Origin: Puccinia triticina
Taxonomy: Eukaryota > Basidiomycota > Pucciniomycetes > Pucciniales > Pucciniaceae
Assembly: GCF_026914185.1 (NCBI RefSeq)
Contig: NC_070569.1
Location: forward strand, 3,658,001 to 3,722,000
Direction: 5' to 3'
Length of the DNA stretch: 64,000 nucleotides
In this document: piece after piece, positions 9,637-21,815 of the stretch
Layout: each line of letters opens with the position of its first letter
Numbering within the stretch: position 1 is the stretch's first letter
Notes under the pieces: generated by a model
Told to the model about the DNA's origin: nothing
The model's input: only the letters and a program-made list of their open reading frames with translations
Databases searched by the model: none
Translations under genes and position numbers: made by a program

Positions 9637-12600
9637 TCACTTGTGGCTTTTGCCTGCCACGGCTTTCCCCGCCCCAGTCTTTTTAGCGCTGTCCCCAGCG
9701 GTCCGCAAACACCGACTCCGTCGCAACGGCGGAGGTGCCTGATCCGCATCGTCCTCCTCCGACGCAGCTTCCAAACCAGAATCTTTGTCGCTAGCCGCCG
9801 CGCCCGTGCCCTCCGCACCCTCTGAGCTTGCTGAAGAAAAGGCGTCCTCAGGGACCCGAACCTCCTCCTCAGAGTCATCCGATTCCGCGGTCTGATTGAA
9901 ACCCGTAGAACCCCGTGCGTAAAACCGCTTGACATGCGTCGCCGCCGCCCGCCGCTTCAGAAGCGTCCCGTCCAGTTCCTCCAGCTGATAACTTCCACCA
10001 GGGAATTGTGACACAACGCGATAAGGACCATTCCATTGGTTAGCAAACAACTTGCCCCACTGAGACTCGAGGCTACGATTGTAAAGAAGAACCAATTCCC
10101 CCTTGCGGATAGAATCCCGCAAGCAATGAGAACACCAACGGTCCCAGTATCGGACCGCCTTAGCACGACTCTCCTTAAGGCGCGCCGCCGCCTTCGCAAT
10201 AACTGAATCCCGCCACAACAACTTGTCCGCCGATTTAACTTTCCACCAATCCACCGCCAGATACGTGAACATCTCTATATCTATTGGCAAGACCGGCTGG
10301 CACCCGAACAACATTTCGTAAGGCAAATACCCCGTTGTCCGCTTAGTGGAAATCCGATCTGCAAACAAAACAGCGGGCAGATACTGCTGCCACTTCTTAC
10401 CGTCCTTGCCACACAATTTCACCAGAGCGCTCTTGATTGGCTGATGGCCACGCTCAACCATTCCCGCACCTTCAGGGTAGTACTCTGTTACTTTGCCAAA
10501 CTTAGCACTGCATGACTCCACCAATTTCCGCAAGCCGCCACAAAATTCCGCACCGCCGTCCACCGTGATGAGTCGCACACTCCCAAACCGCGCAAACCAG
10601 TCCTCTTCCAAAAACTGTTTGACTTTTGCCGCCGTAAGATTCACCAGAGGCCGCGCCTCCACCCAACCGGAAAGATCATCTCGCGCCACGATCAGGTACT
10701 TGAACTTCCCTGCCTTGATGTGCACCGCATCCATTGATATCCTACTGAAAAGCGTGTCCGTTTCCGTAGGTTTAGGCAGTCGCTGACTACGCCTCTGGCA
10801 TTGCTTGCAACTCCGAACCCATTGCCGCACACTTCTCGTAACACCCGGCCACCAAAACCGCGACTGAACTCTCCGTCTAGTTTCCGCTTCGCCTTGATGA
10901 CCCAGCTCCTCGTGTAAACTCCGCAGGACAGCTTCCTGATCAATGCGCCGAGTCACTACCACCAAGTGTACCGGTGCGCTCCGACGCCATAGTTGACCCT
11001 CATGCACAAAGAAATTCACCGCTTTACGTTTGATCCAGCAATGAACCGTCGGACCAATTCCCACAGGATAACGAAGAGTCGTCAGGAACACCACCAAGTA
11101 CTCAATATACCTCGGCGTCTGAGTCACTGGCAAGCCTCCACCCTCCTCCGCGACCGCGTCCTTCGCCATTCGCACATCGAGAATCCGCCGCTCCACGTCC
11201 AGCTGTTCTGCCAGCGCAAATCAATCCTCATCGTCACCCAGGGGAATGCGGGACAGCGCGTCCGGCATCGTGAACGCCTTGCCCAGCACGTGCACCACTT
11301 CAAAAGAAAACAACTGCAAGAATGCCACCCACCTTGTCATTGGGGCATTAGGCAGTGACAGACAATTGATCATCCGCACCAACGCCTCCGCATCGACCAG
11401 TAATTCGAAATAGACGCCCCACAGTATGTGTTGCAATCTCCGCACGATTTTTGCCACTCCGCACAGCTCCAACTTTGGCTGGGAATACCGCGATTCCACA
11501 TCTGTAAACGTCACCAATTCATACAGCACGGGCCGATCCTTCCCATCCTCTTCCTGGGTGAGTACTCCGCCTGCGCCAAACTCACTGGAGTCCACTGCCA
11601 AACAAATCCCGCCGTTATCGTAATCGAGTTCTTTTAACAAGATCTTTCGGCCTACTATGTCCTTCAGCATTGCAAACGCCTCATCACACTCTTGGGTCCA
11701 GTTCCACTCCGCATTCTTGCGTGTCAATCTCCGCATCGGACTCGCAATTTCCGCAAACCTTTTGATAAACATGTGCACAAAACTACATAACCCAAGGAAC
11801 TGCAGGATATGAGACGCCGTGCGTGGTTTTGGCCAATCCAGTATCTTGTTTTGCTTAGGTTTCGCGACCCGCCGTCCGTCTTTAGACACCTCGTGCCCTA
11901 GGACCTTCAGCGCCGGTACACAAACCGCAAACTTCTTTCCTGACACCGTAAGGCCCGCTTCCTCAATCCGAAACAAAACCCGCTCCAGCGCCACTGCATA
12001 CTCCCAGATAAACCGACGAATGTTAGGATTTTCGGCCAAAGCCGCTCCGCCGTAGTCACTCCTTGGTCCTTTCACGGCCGCATCATCAATAAATATTTGC
12101 TCCGTGTGAGGTAACTTGTCCTGAAGGATCCAGGACATCTGCGCCTGATACACCGCCACCGAATTGGTAGCCCCCTGCGGAAGCCAAGTAAGCTGCAAGC
12201 GCCCCAATTGCGTCTCGAACGCCGTCAGCGGCCTTGACTCCGCGTGCAATTCCCGCTGGTTGTATCCGCCCATTACGTCCACCAGACCATAGCGAACCCG
12301 CCCCGCCATAGTGTCAATGAATTCCTCTATGCGTGGCGGTAATCCAGCATCCCATATAGTGACCGAATTAAGCCATTGCAAGTTGTGCACAATCCGCAGA
12401 CTCTTCTTGTCCTGCTTTATTACCGCAAAGATTGGACTAGAGTAACTGGAGCATGATTGCTCATACAACCCTGTCCGCAACCGTTCCCGCACCAGTTCCG
12501 TCATCTCCCCACGAATTGCCGCCGGTATAGGGATGGGCCATATCTGCCATGGCTCATGCCAAACCGTGGGGATTCAATAAGGATCCCCAATACACCGCTT

Positions 12601-13404
12601 GAGTGAGCCCCGATCTTCCGGTCCGAATGACAACGCCTTCTCCCGCAACGTAATAGCTTCAGCCAATAAGTGAAACTCCTCCTTGTGGAGCCATTCCGGT
12701 GGCCCAAAGTTGAGACTGGCCATCCGTTCCGCCGTAATCCGCTTCGTCAGCTTGAACCTTGGCGGAACCCGATGCAGAGGAGTCTTGAATGGATCCCGGC
12801 TCCACTTGATCTCCCTCAATGGCGGGTTGAGCTCCTGCGGCATTGCCATGTTCCGCGGCCGCACCTTCCTCGCCACCGGTTTATACCTCCCACCGTTGAC
12901 CCGGCCCATTCTTGCTTCACCGTCGTCGCCAATCGTCCTAGCCACAATCAAACCCCTGCATGGACGTCTCATTTCGCTCACGACCGTGGCACAATGGTAG
13001 GGTTTCGTAGAAAGCCAACTTGGAGGTGCATACTTAGGAGGACTTACTTGTACACTGCTCGCCTCCACCGCGCAGTTCCCGGTTTCCGCACCAATTTTTC
13101 CGCCCTTGTCCATTCCCGCTTTCCGCTTGTCAATGGTCCCTGTCGCAGAGTAACGGCTCACCACAGTGGCGCTGTGGTAGTGCTTTGATCCTTCCACACT
13201 CAAAGATGCACACGATGGAAAGCTCACTTTGGTATTGGACTGCCTCGCCGTAACTTCGCCAATACCCTCCCGGTTCTTTAATGTCGACCGTCCAGGCTGA
13301 GTCGAAGCTTCCTCCGCCCGGATAGCTCGGCCAACAACTAAAAATCCTCCGTGGGAGGCTCCGCACAGTGATGCGGTGCCCCTTCGCCCACCTCCGTCAC
13401 CCAA
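9637..13404 (-). pseudogene. Gypsy1 pol: reverse transcriptase, RNase H, integrase
   Basis: One minus-strand frame runs from 13404 to 9637 and overlaps the end of gag-protease in the -1 frame. A variable linker comes first, then RT from about 12560 with PWQIWPIPIP, SSPIFAVIKQDKKSLRIVHN, LPQGATNSV and the catalytic FIDD. RNase H follows (LAVDSSEFGAGGVLTQ; DALSRIP at its end). Integrase has the HHCC finger (HEELGH...CKQCQRR), a DDE core (SMDAVH, VDGGAEF, GAGMVERGH) and a GPY motif (NQWNGPYRVV). It ends in an acidic then basic tail of about 90 residues with no chromodomain seen. Two TGA stops break it, at 12574-12576 before RT and 11221-11223 between RNase H and integrase. Both are in frame, with homology continuing on either side. 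Functions would be cDNA synthesis and insertion into nuclear DNA. Confidence 0.9.
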
Positions 13405-15638
13405 TCTCCGCTTTGAGGCTGGCAGATGATCGTCTCGTACTGCTTCCCGTGAGTCCCTTCCACCCGCATCACTTCCTCTTGCCTTGCGGGACAGAAACGC
13501 AGTTGCACTCGAAAAGCAAACAGTGCTGGTCGACCAAGGATGATCTCGTGAGACCTAGTTACCAAGAACAATAACTTTTTGACCACTTTCGCCACCTCCG
13601 CTATCCCGTCCACTTCACAAGTAAAACCGTCCATTGTGCGGATTTTTATGTGAGTCTTCCGCAACACCAAGTTAGCCTCCGACGCCAAATCCACCGGGAG
13701 AATGTTGATCATGCACCCTGTGTCGATCATAGCCCATTTCGTGACGTTTCCTACCCTCATACTCACGTATCCCAGTGGACAGGACACGGCCGTAGATGGT
13801 AGAACGGGAATTGAATCCAGCAAGTGTCCAAACTCCGCACACTTAACCTCCGCAGTTTCCGCGTTAGTGGTGACAGCCGTCGCCGCTGGCTTCCTTTCAC
13901 CTGACGCCTCTTTCAACACGCTGATCATCTCGTCCGCCATCACCGGAGAAATTGCCGCCAGCTCCCTCAAGGTAAGGGCTACCGTGGTTTCCGCGCCCAT
14001 TGCTCGCCGTGCAACTTCTGCCGCCTTTTTCTTATTGCCCCCCGCCATCGGAGCTACCGGAAGCTGCTTGACCGGCTCCAGTCTGGCTCTAGGAGCGGGA
14101 ACGGGATCCAAATCCATCTTCTCCAAACGCTCCCCTAAGAAGACTTCCCCCGTTTGCACGCACTTCACACTGCTGGCCACTGCCGGCAGCTTCCACACCA
14201 TGCCCTTGACCATCCCAATATTCACTTTCCCTTCCACCTCTTTTCCTTTCACCAAAGGTTGTCCGGCCCGCACCACGTCCCTCGGAATCGGTCCATCCAC
14301 TGGTGTACAATCCGGCCAGAAGAAAGCGCGCCCCCACAAGGAGACTTTTCCCGCAGCCCGATCTGTTTCAAAGTACTCGTACTGATTCCGCATATGGCCA
14401 GTTTCCTTGCAGTAGTCACACACCAGAGGTCCTTGTCTCCACGGCGGCATCCCGCCCGCCTGCGGAGCACCCTCTGCCTGAGGAGCCGCTGGAACGGCTG
14501 CTGGTGCCACGGCCGCCTGTTGTTCCTTTGGTTGCTTGTGCGCCGCTTTCTGCATGAACAGCTTCAGTTCTTTCAGCGTATCCGCCAGGTCACTCACGTC
14601 TTTGACCGTCACCGGCGCCTGCGAAGCCGATTCCGCCCTCACGACCGCATCTCCTTGGCTGTCGTTCATGAGTTCCAACACTTTGAGTTCCGCCTTGACA
14701 GCGGACCGCAGCTCCTTCATGCTGGGCAACAGTTTTGGCCCACCAAGTCGCGGTTTGACCATCAGTCCCCGCTTGTTAAGTCCCTGAAGCACCTTCTTGG
14801 TGAAGGTCCGGTCGAATCCCTTCAGGAAAATCCGCTTTGTTGTACCCATATCGGCCATCACGATCTCATTCCACTCCAGATACCGCAGAACCTGGTCGAA
14901 ACTGGTAATGTAGGACACGTACTCCGCTCTTGCCCGCACACCACCCTTTTCCGCACGCTCCAAAGCCACTTTCTCCAAGTCACTCTCCCGATACCTGGGT
15001 CCACGATCTTCCCACCTCTCAAGTATCTCCTCCTTGAGCTTGGTCCAATCCTTACTCTCAAACCCCTTCATGTCCTCCACTTCCCGCAAGTCCTCGCCTT
15101 CCAGGAAAAAGTTGACCACCTGGTACGCTTTATCCGCATCCGTCAGACCTTCTTGCAGAGCCGCTCTTTCGAACCGGTCAATAAAACGCTCCACCTCCGC
15201 CTCTGAAAACTTAAGGTGTGGATAATCCCTGGGCCGTGTCTTCGCTCTGCTCGGCGCAGGAGCCGCAGGTCGTTGTCCACCTAGCGCTTCTTCCATGGTC
15301 TTGTCTTCTGTCTCTTCTGGTCGAACTCCATAAGTTCCGCTCGTCGTTCCTCCCGCTGACACCGCTGGTCAATCGTTCAGGGTGCTCCGCTGGTACAACT
15401 GTCGCCTCCTCGCTGCAATTGACTGATTAGGTGAGAACTGACTCCGCGCTGACGAAAAATATCTCTGTCCTAGTCTTGGTCCTCCCGCTGATCCCAACCA
15501 CGATTGTCTTTTGGCTGGTCTTGAAGAAGACCCTTCTCCGTTTTCCGCAATTACTGTGTCTCCGCTGTCCAAGCCGCCTGATCCGATCTGAGACTCTTTG
15601 TCACCTGGGGTAAAGAATTTGCCTTCCAAAAGGTTCAT
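13338..15638 (-). pseudogene. Gypsy1 gag and aspartic protease
   Basis: The frame starts at ATG 15638, about 60 bp inside the primer-binding site, and ends at 13338 (about 766 codons). The gag part has the capsid-like FSEAEVERFIDRFERAAL region. It is followed by a zinc knuckle, VCDYCKETGHMRNQYEYF, in which the fourth ligand is Tyr instead of Cys. The protease has an active-site IDTG (AMIDTGCMINILPV) and ILGRP near its end. One in-frame TGA (15369-15371) lies between the N-terminal 89 residues and the rest. Pol is read in the -1 frame across the overlap 13404-13338, the usual arrangement for frameshifted gag-pol. The lost Cys and the TGA both fit C-to-T type transitions. Confidence 0.88.
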
Positions 15639-15700
15639 TCAACGTTTCCGCGCAAGTCTAGTTCCCGAGTATCCAATAACAACACAAAGTTGGGTTTCCC

Positions 15701-15713
15701 GGCCAGACCCCCA
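15701..15713 (-). promoter_or_regulatory. Gypsy1 primer-binding site
   Basis: On the minus strand TGGGGGTCTGGCC begins two bases after the 5' LTR. It starts with TGG, as expected for pairing with a tRNA 3' CCA. The identical 13 bases follow the Gypsy2 LTR. The primer tRNA was not identified. Confidence 0.7.
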
Positions 15714-15715
15714 CT

Positions 15716-16583
15716 TGTGAGAATGAAAGCTGGTTGGCTGGTGAAGAATGTCCGCTAACCGCCTACTTCAAGAATATTGATGTCCGGGCTGTGTGATTGT
15801 TGGTAACTCGGCTCCGCACTGCTACTCTCCGCCAGCCTTCAGCGCTCCTCTACTGAGCCTGATCTATAGCGTAATAATCCGCAAGTGAATAAAGCTCTGC
15901 ACGTCGTAAGCACAAAAATCCGCAAGTAACTCTTGAATAAGGATAAGAACACAGATAATCCTCTCAATAACTCTTGTACGTCCGTAGTTGTAAGTACAAT
16001 GATGATGAGTGAAAATCCGTAATAATTCGAGGATCAAGATAATAGGATACGAGAGTCCCCCCTTCCGTCCTCCCCTCCGCGCACGTCGCCGTTCCCACCC
16101 GATCCCGCACGTCTGACACTTTCCCGCACTAGTCCGCCTACTCCGCCCGCTATCCCGCTCGTCACTTTCCCAGACTCCGCTCCTCTCCAACGCTTGCCCT
16201 CCCACCGTCCTCTGTCTAGCCCCCGTCAGTCGTTCTCTTGCCACCGCCTTCACCCCGGTTCCACCCGCTGATGGAACCCGCTCGGCTGTCATGGCTCACC
16301 CGCTGACGCGCCGCTGCTACCAGTCCACGTGTGTAGTCCCGCCGCAGTCCAGCCCTGTCTTTTTCCGCTCCGATCCGAATACCCAATCCGAAATCCGCAA
16401 TCCGCAATCCGTGCATTCCAATCCGCGCGTGACTTTCCGTAAGCTTTCCTAGCGTGCTTTCCTGACCTCATTCTCAGTGCTTATGTCACCGGAATGCACC
16501 CTGCCTGAGCGGCTTTGTGCATTCCCCGCCCGCGCTATCCCCGCGTGGACATTCTACCGCGCTCGCCTATATAAATCACCACA
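15716..16583 (-). repeat. Gypsy1 5' LTR (right copy)
   Basis: 868 bp, aligned throughout with 6689-7524 apart from scattered transitions and small indels, including an extra ATGGAACCCGCT-like segment near 16270. It shares the TATATAAA near its right end, which here reads out into 16584-17245. Confidence 0.92.
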
Positions 16584-17905
16584 TTGATCAGGATAACCCA
16601 CCTAAAACCGACCAGTTCGTCTCTGAGAAGGAGGTCGTGTACTCCTTGGCCGAGTTGGCGGCCCAGGCAACCAACCAGATGTCCAAGCACAAGTCTGCCG
16701 CAGCGGTCCAGGGGAATTCTCCGTCCGGACCACCAAATCCCGTCATCTCCACGCCTGCTGTGCCCAAGGCACCGCCTCGCCCGCCTCTCTTTGCTTCGGT
16801 GCCCGGACAGCCTAGCTTGCCTGGGGTGGCGGCCACCCTCCCGGGCTCGCCTGCTCATCCCAGCCGGGCCACGTTGCCTCCCGCCGGCGGCGACTCAACG
16901 ACGGCCACCCCTGTGTTTACCCAGCCCCAAAGAACCGCGTCTGGCCGAGTTATACAACCCCGACTGCTATCATCCGCCCCACGGGCGCAACCCAGCCCTC
17001 CAGCCCCTGTCGGCACCACCTTGCTGTCTCCCACAAAGGCCGCTCGCCAACCGTTGATCCCTCAGCTCATGGGGGCTGAGGGGGGGCCAGACGAGCTTGA
17101 TAACCCAGACCCGGAGGATGCACCGTTCAGCCCGGTAGCATCTGTGCGCATGTGTTCAACCCGTCAAAACAGCCTGGCGAGCATGGATATTGAAATCCTG
17201 CCGCCTCCAAAGTCCGACGTGGATCACAAGGGCTATGTCCATTGATCCCCAGTACGCAAGATCGCCCGCAGCCCACACGGGGATGGCATTGCCCACACGA
17301 TCAGCCGCCTGAACTTTGGCAGGCCCCAATTGCCGACCCGGGGGCGGCTGCTGTTGCCCACTTGGAAGACTCCCGCTTCTTGTTCGCGCTCGGATTCCAT
17401 GGCGTCCTGGATCACCGAGTCCGTCCCCACGGCCGACTATCCGCTCAACAAGGCGGGGAAGGCCCTCACGATTGAGGGTTTCCTTGAATTATTGTGCTCT
17501 GAAAAGGGTGATGTGATCACCCGCGGGTGACTTGCAATGTCCCACATCCGCCGGTGGGATTTCTTCCTACAGACTTCCCCAAGAGTTTTGGAGACAAAAT
17601 TCGGATTCCCATACACAATCGCTTGCCAATTGGTCAAGGGGGCCACATGGCTGATCCCATCCCACGTCATTTTCCCGAATGCGAAAGGCCTTACCACGCC
17701 TGCCCCCCCAGCCAACTCAGTCGTCAACCCGCCCGCGAATGTGAATGAAGACCCCGGTTCTCACCACCTTGTTGCGACCAAGACGGCGACTGTAGGACTC
17801 GCCTGCGCGTCATCCAGCGGGAATGTCAGGGCTGCTAGCACGACCAACGCTCCCGCGCTATCAGGTCCCCGGGACCTCCTTGGCGACGACTCCACCTCCG
17901 CGTGA
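16584..17905 (+). pseudogene. Unknown-family gene, downstream part beyond Gypsy1
   Basis: A single plus-strand frame runs from the LTR edge to 17905, broken by TGA at 17243-17245 and 17528-17530. The first part is a Pro/Ala-rich linker (QDNPPKTDQFVSEKEVVYSL, then many PPAP segments). After the first TGA come SPVRKIARSPHGDG and a folded-looking C-terminal segment (MASWITESVPTADYPLN; ALTIEGFLELLC; RRWDFFLQTSPRVLETKFGF; IACQLVKGATWL), which resembles a small helical protein-interaction domain, but I cannot name the family. Frame and composition agree with 5485-6688, so it is probably the 3' half of that gene. Both stops precede residues where Arg would fit. Confidence 0.5.
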
Positions 17906-18187
17906 TGCAACCGGTTTGTAGCTCGCGGGGAATTGATTGTTTCTATCTCATCATGGTGGTTCCCGGGCTGGCTTGTAAACCTGGGAACCATGAATCTCAC
18001 ATTCAGTCTCAAAGAATATCTGGCGGCAGAAACCCCAGTACCCGGTTTCCAAACACAGGTTCACGAAGTAAAACTTTTCATTATCTATCCGTTATAACTT
18101 TGTTTCCCCCTTCCCATCCCTGGCTGAATTTATAATAATGATGTGGGATGTGGTCTATTTGAGGCCTATGAGAAATAGAGGGCACAG

Positions 18188-18562
18188 ATGACACCCAAAA
18201 ATCTCCAGGGGGCTTCTGCGCCCCAATGGGCGGAGCCCGTTGGGGCGCAGAAACAGCCCCCAGGCGCTAGTGAGGACATGGAAGTGCTAAAAAATCCCCC
18301 AGGGGCGAGTGTGGACTTTGCAGTGCACAAACAGCTCCCAGGAGCGAGTGGCGACTTGGCCGTGGAGAACCAGCCCCCAGGGGCGAGTGTGGACTTGGCA
18401 GTGCAGAAACAGCTCCCAGGAGCGAGTGGCGACTTGGCCGTGGAGAACCAGCCCCCAGGGGCGAGTGTGGACTTGGCAGTGCAGCATGAGCTCCCAGGAG
18501 CAACAGCTCCCAGGAGCGAGTGGCGACTTGGCCGTGGAGAACCAGCCCCCAGGGGCGAGTGA
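18188..18562 (+). repeat. 39-bp coding minisatellite (13-residue repeat)
   Basis: Two alternating 39-bp units encode PPGASVDLAVQKQ and LPGASGDLAVENQ, giving a 78-bp higher-order period. About seven or eight units are recognisable. An ATG at 18188 opens a 124-codon frame through the array, with no signal peptide. Flanking non-repeat coding sequence is lacking, so I treat it as a minisatellite that happens to be open. The 282 bp upstream (17906-18187) show nothing definite. Confidence 0.65.
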
Positions 18563-18958
18563 GCAATAGGCCGTGGGGACTTGGATGTGCAGAAGCAGCA
18601 CCCATCATCACCGCGAGAACATCACAGACATGATGCAATTGCGCCTCCGGCAAGTTTTCGGCAAGTGAGGACATGGCTGTGCAGATGCAGTCGCCAGGGG
18701 CGAGTGAGGATTTAGCCCGGGCGCATGCGCGTTACCAAATGCCCCCCCAGGGGGCACTTGACCCTGTAGGAATGGACCGAGCGCGCCAAGGTGGGTGAAA
18801 AAAGGCACCGCGCCGCGGGTTGCTTGGCAAGTCACAAGCAATCCTCCGATGTGTTTTTTAGGTAGTGTAGATTGTGCATTGCAATTTGTTCTGCTTCGGC
18901 GACAAAGGCCAAGCAACCTGCAAAAAATCAATGAAGAAAACCACCACACCGCGTATCA
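18563..18958. other. Unassigned spacer
   Basis: GC-rich start with leftover GGGGCGAGTGAGGA repeat pieces from the minisatellite (to about 18750), then plain sequence. No gene, inverted repeat or splice-supported frame was recognised. Confidence 0.4.
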
Positions 18959-20315
18959 TCACACAATTCCTGCCGAGTAGCCACTGCCGAGGAATAGGTT
19001 GCTCATCATCCGAGGATTTGCAACGTTGGGGAGCACCTCATTGATGATCCGAGCATCCTGTTGGGTCCCAGTGGGAATTTCGAGGCGCTTGAGGTAGGTT
19101 TTCAGGGTCACAAAAACCTTTTCGATTGGGTTGAAGTCAGGTGAATAAGTTGGCAGATACAGTAGAAGGACCCCAGCGTTTGCACAAATTTCTGCAATTT
19201 GACCCCCATGGTGGATGGGGGCGTTGTCCATGATCAGGACACTGTTTCGGCCGGGGAAGGGATTCATCACAGGCATCTAGGAAACGTGATAACCCACACC
19301 AAATCAATTACATTGTCTTTGCACGAATGGGACCAGACCGGATATCTTACCAAAACGTCCTCGAGAAAATACTCCATGTTGATGCGGCGCATTGTACCGA
19401 CCTGAGCAATGCACTCAATACACCCGTCCAACAACACTGCCGGGAGAACCGAGACACGAGGGGCCCCCAGGGGCCTAGGGATGTGTTGAGTGCGGCGCCC
19501 GCGGAGCGCCCAAGCTTTGTCCCGTGAGTGTGTTCCGAGCGATACTCCATCCTTGTCTGAAGGCCAACAAACGGGTTAGTAACAGCGCAAATGCAGACAG
19601 AAAGTCCCCACAACTCTTGCTTACCGACAAACACCCGGAATTCCGCCGGGTAATTACCCATGCGGGCAATGTAGTTCGCTTGAGCGTTGGGGCATTGGTT
19701 TGGGTTGACCGTGCGGGTGGTTTTCTTTGTCATGAGGAGGCGGAACTTCAACTTGGCTTGGATTGTGCTGAGGGGATGTTGGGTGCCGGTCATTGCTTGG
19801 ATGTGATTCTGGATCTCATCCAGGTACAGGGTTGGCTCGGCCTCCAGCGCTGCGAGCACAAACTTGGCCTCCTTGCGGCTGAAGGCCAATGGGCGAACCT
19901 ACTTGGCGTACAGTGCCGGGTCTCAGACAACATCGCAGGTGTTTCGGTACAGATTTTTCCACCGGAGGAGGGAGTCTTTGGACACCTTGTGGTCAAGAGT
20001 CCAATTGATCTCGGCGAGAGTCTGTCCTTGCACGGCTATTTTGACGACAATGACCTTCACGTTGCGCAAGTACTTCACGAAGAACATCGGGCCTATCCAA
20101 GGCAAAAAATTTGGTGAGTGGGGGGAGCCTGAAGCGAGGGCCCAAACAAAAAACCAGGGCTCACCGTTAGCAGGATGGGATTGAGTGGCTGTGTTGTCCT
20201 CGGACTCGTCGGTGGTGCAGTATAAGGTCGCCCGTCTCTCATTCTGAATCTTTGCCCCACTATTCAAAGTGTGCAGATATATGTATTCAACCGCATAACA
20301 TTTCGTTATTTTCAA
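18959..20315 (-). pseudogene. Tc1/mariner-type (DDE_3) transposase
   Basis: Minus strand. The last exon (19276-18959) holds the diagnostic end of the catalytic domain: VLIMDNAPIHHGGQIAEIC, then LLYLPTYSPDFNPIEKVF, supplying the second Asp and the final acidic residue. An intron with GTAAGA...CCTAG ends precedes it. The middle exon (about 19559-19371) has GTHSRDKAWALRGRRTQ and MRRINMEYFLEDVL. A GTAAGC...TTCAG intron separates it from the helix-turn-helix part (LAFSRKEAKFVLAALEAEPT...MTKKTTRT). The start lies near 20315 with a GTGAGC...GATAG intron inside. Stops at 19923-19925 (TGA) and 19899-19901 (TAG) lie in the open frame. Terminal repeats were not found. It would have catalysed cut-and-paste movement into TA sites. 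Confidence 0.8.
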
Positions 20316-20477
20316 AATTTTCTATTATGTCATTCCTTCTTTCTTTCGATCGAAGGTAGCGGTAATTTGTCTTTCAAAGTTACTCATTTTTTTTTTCATT
20401 TTTGGTTGTGGTTTCTTTTGTGCGTTAGTCATGATAATGGAAATCATGAATACTCTGCGGAAATCTGTACAGATTTG

Positions 20478-21815
20478 GTCAAGGATAGCACGGGAAAACC
20501 CTGGCCATCTCAAATATGTTGCGAAATGAATTTGGCGGCCTGGCGCGCCGCCTAATTGGAAAATGGCCTTTTGCCAGAGTATGACGACGTGCTACTGGGA
20601 TTCACGGAAGGTTTCAATCAGGGTATCCCCAATCATCGGATTGGGAATCTAAAGTATTTCACACCAGACAATCATAGGTCCTCCGAGATTGCAAGGCAAA
20701 AAATAGAAGAGTCGATACAACACGAGCTGAAAGCGAAGCGGATGTTTGGTCCCTTTTCTCGCGAAGAAGTCTCAGCCAAATTTGAGTTTTTCCGGTTGAA
20801 TCCTTTAGGCGCGGTGGTAAACAATGACGGAGCGATTTGACCAATCAACGAGTTATCCTTCCCTAGAGGGGATGCAGAAATTAAATCAGTAAATTCGTTT
20901 GTTGATAAAAATCTGTTCAGCACAACATGGGAGGATTTTAATGTTGTATCAAAGTTCTTCGCGGGCAACGACTGGAAGCTAGAGCTGGCTTTATTCGACT
21001 GGGAAAAAGCCTATTGACAGATACCTACAAAAAAGGAGCGATGGAAGTTTTTACTTGTGAAGGATTTTGAAGGAAATTTTCTGTTGGACACGCGCATCAC
21101 ATTCGGGGGCGTAGCTGGATGTGGATCTTTTGGAAGACCAGCGGACGCATGGAAAATGATAATGAAAAATCATTTTGACTTGGTTACAGTCTTCAGGTGG
21201 GTTGACAATAACCTTTTTGTACGAATACAAGGGGCATTGGTAGATATGCGCAAGATCGTGGAGAAGTCTCTGGAGTTGGGGGTTTTAACAAACAAAAAAA
21301 CAATTCATGAACTTCTCAGACGAACAGAAGTTCATCGGCTTTGTGTGGAACGGCATTCAAAAGACGGTTCGTCTACCTGAGGGAAAAATTGAGAAAAGAA
21401 TAAGTCAGATCATTCCTTTCTTGCGCCCCGAGGACAAGTTTTGCTATGAAAAGGTTCAGATACTCGCGGGAAGGCTTAACCACGTTTCATACCTGTTACC
21501 TCATTTGAAATGCTGCCTGAATTCCCTTTACAGATGGTTGATGACCTGGCAACACATGAAATCCGCGCGGCATACTCCGGCGGATGCGTTGTTGGATTTG
21601 GCGTTTTGGAAAGATACACTGGAAAATTTCGAACATACACAAATCATTAGCTACAGGCCGCCGGTCGACATTGGGTGGGTTGGCAACGCCTCTACCTCAT
21701 TCGGAATCGGAGTTTTGATTGGGAAGTACTGGGCGCAATTCAAACTGTTCAACCAAAAAAGGTGTGATGCTGGGGATCAAAACCGCAGGAGACTGGAATG
21801 GGGGAAGCTGTGATG
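20478..21815 (+). pseudogene. DIRS-like retrotransposon reverse transcriptase/RNase H relic
   Basis: A plus-strand frame with the N-terminal motif of tyrosine-recombinase retroelements (MNLAAWRAA; LLGFTEGFNQGIPNH; YFTPDNH). RT follows (LFDWEKAY, stop, QIPTKKERWKFLL; FRWVDNNLF at the catalytic site; FIGFVWNGIQKTVRLPEGKI). An RNase H-like end reads VDIGWVGNASTSFGIGVLIG. Stops at 20553-20555 (TAA), 20838-20840 (TGA) and 21015-21017 (TGA) are in one frame. A 1-nt shift occurs in an A-run near 21293-21299. The catalytic VDD is VDN and GDAST is GNAST, so activity is lost. The tyrosine recombinase and the element's terminal repeats are not in the window. Confidence 0.75.

Larger units (their letters stand above)
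6689..16583 (-). mobile_element. Gypsy1: Ty3/gypsy LTR retrotransposon with an antisense extra gene
   Basis: An element of about 9.9 kb transcribed on the minus strand. The right (5') LTR is 15716-16583 and the left (3') LTR is 6689-7524. In element orientation the LTR begins TGTGGTG and ends TCTCACA. A primer-binding site lies next to the 5' LTR (15701-15713). Order: gag-protease (15638-13338), RT-RNase H and integrase (13404-9637, -1 frame relative to gag), then an antisense spliced gene (7644-9034, plus strand). RT preceding integrase places it in Ty3/gypsy. The LTRs differ at about twenty places by eye, mostly transitions, plus a short indel, so it is not recent. The flanks (gtcaa and ttgat) are not a direct duplication. 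Confidence 0.93.

Noticed and set aside
13700..15210. Long plus-strand frames opposite Gypsy1 gag (for example 14154-15206)
   Set aside because: They are antisense shadows of gag: no ordered domain, no promoter or intron, unlike the Zn2Cys6 gene at 7644.
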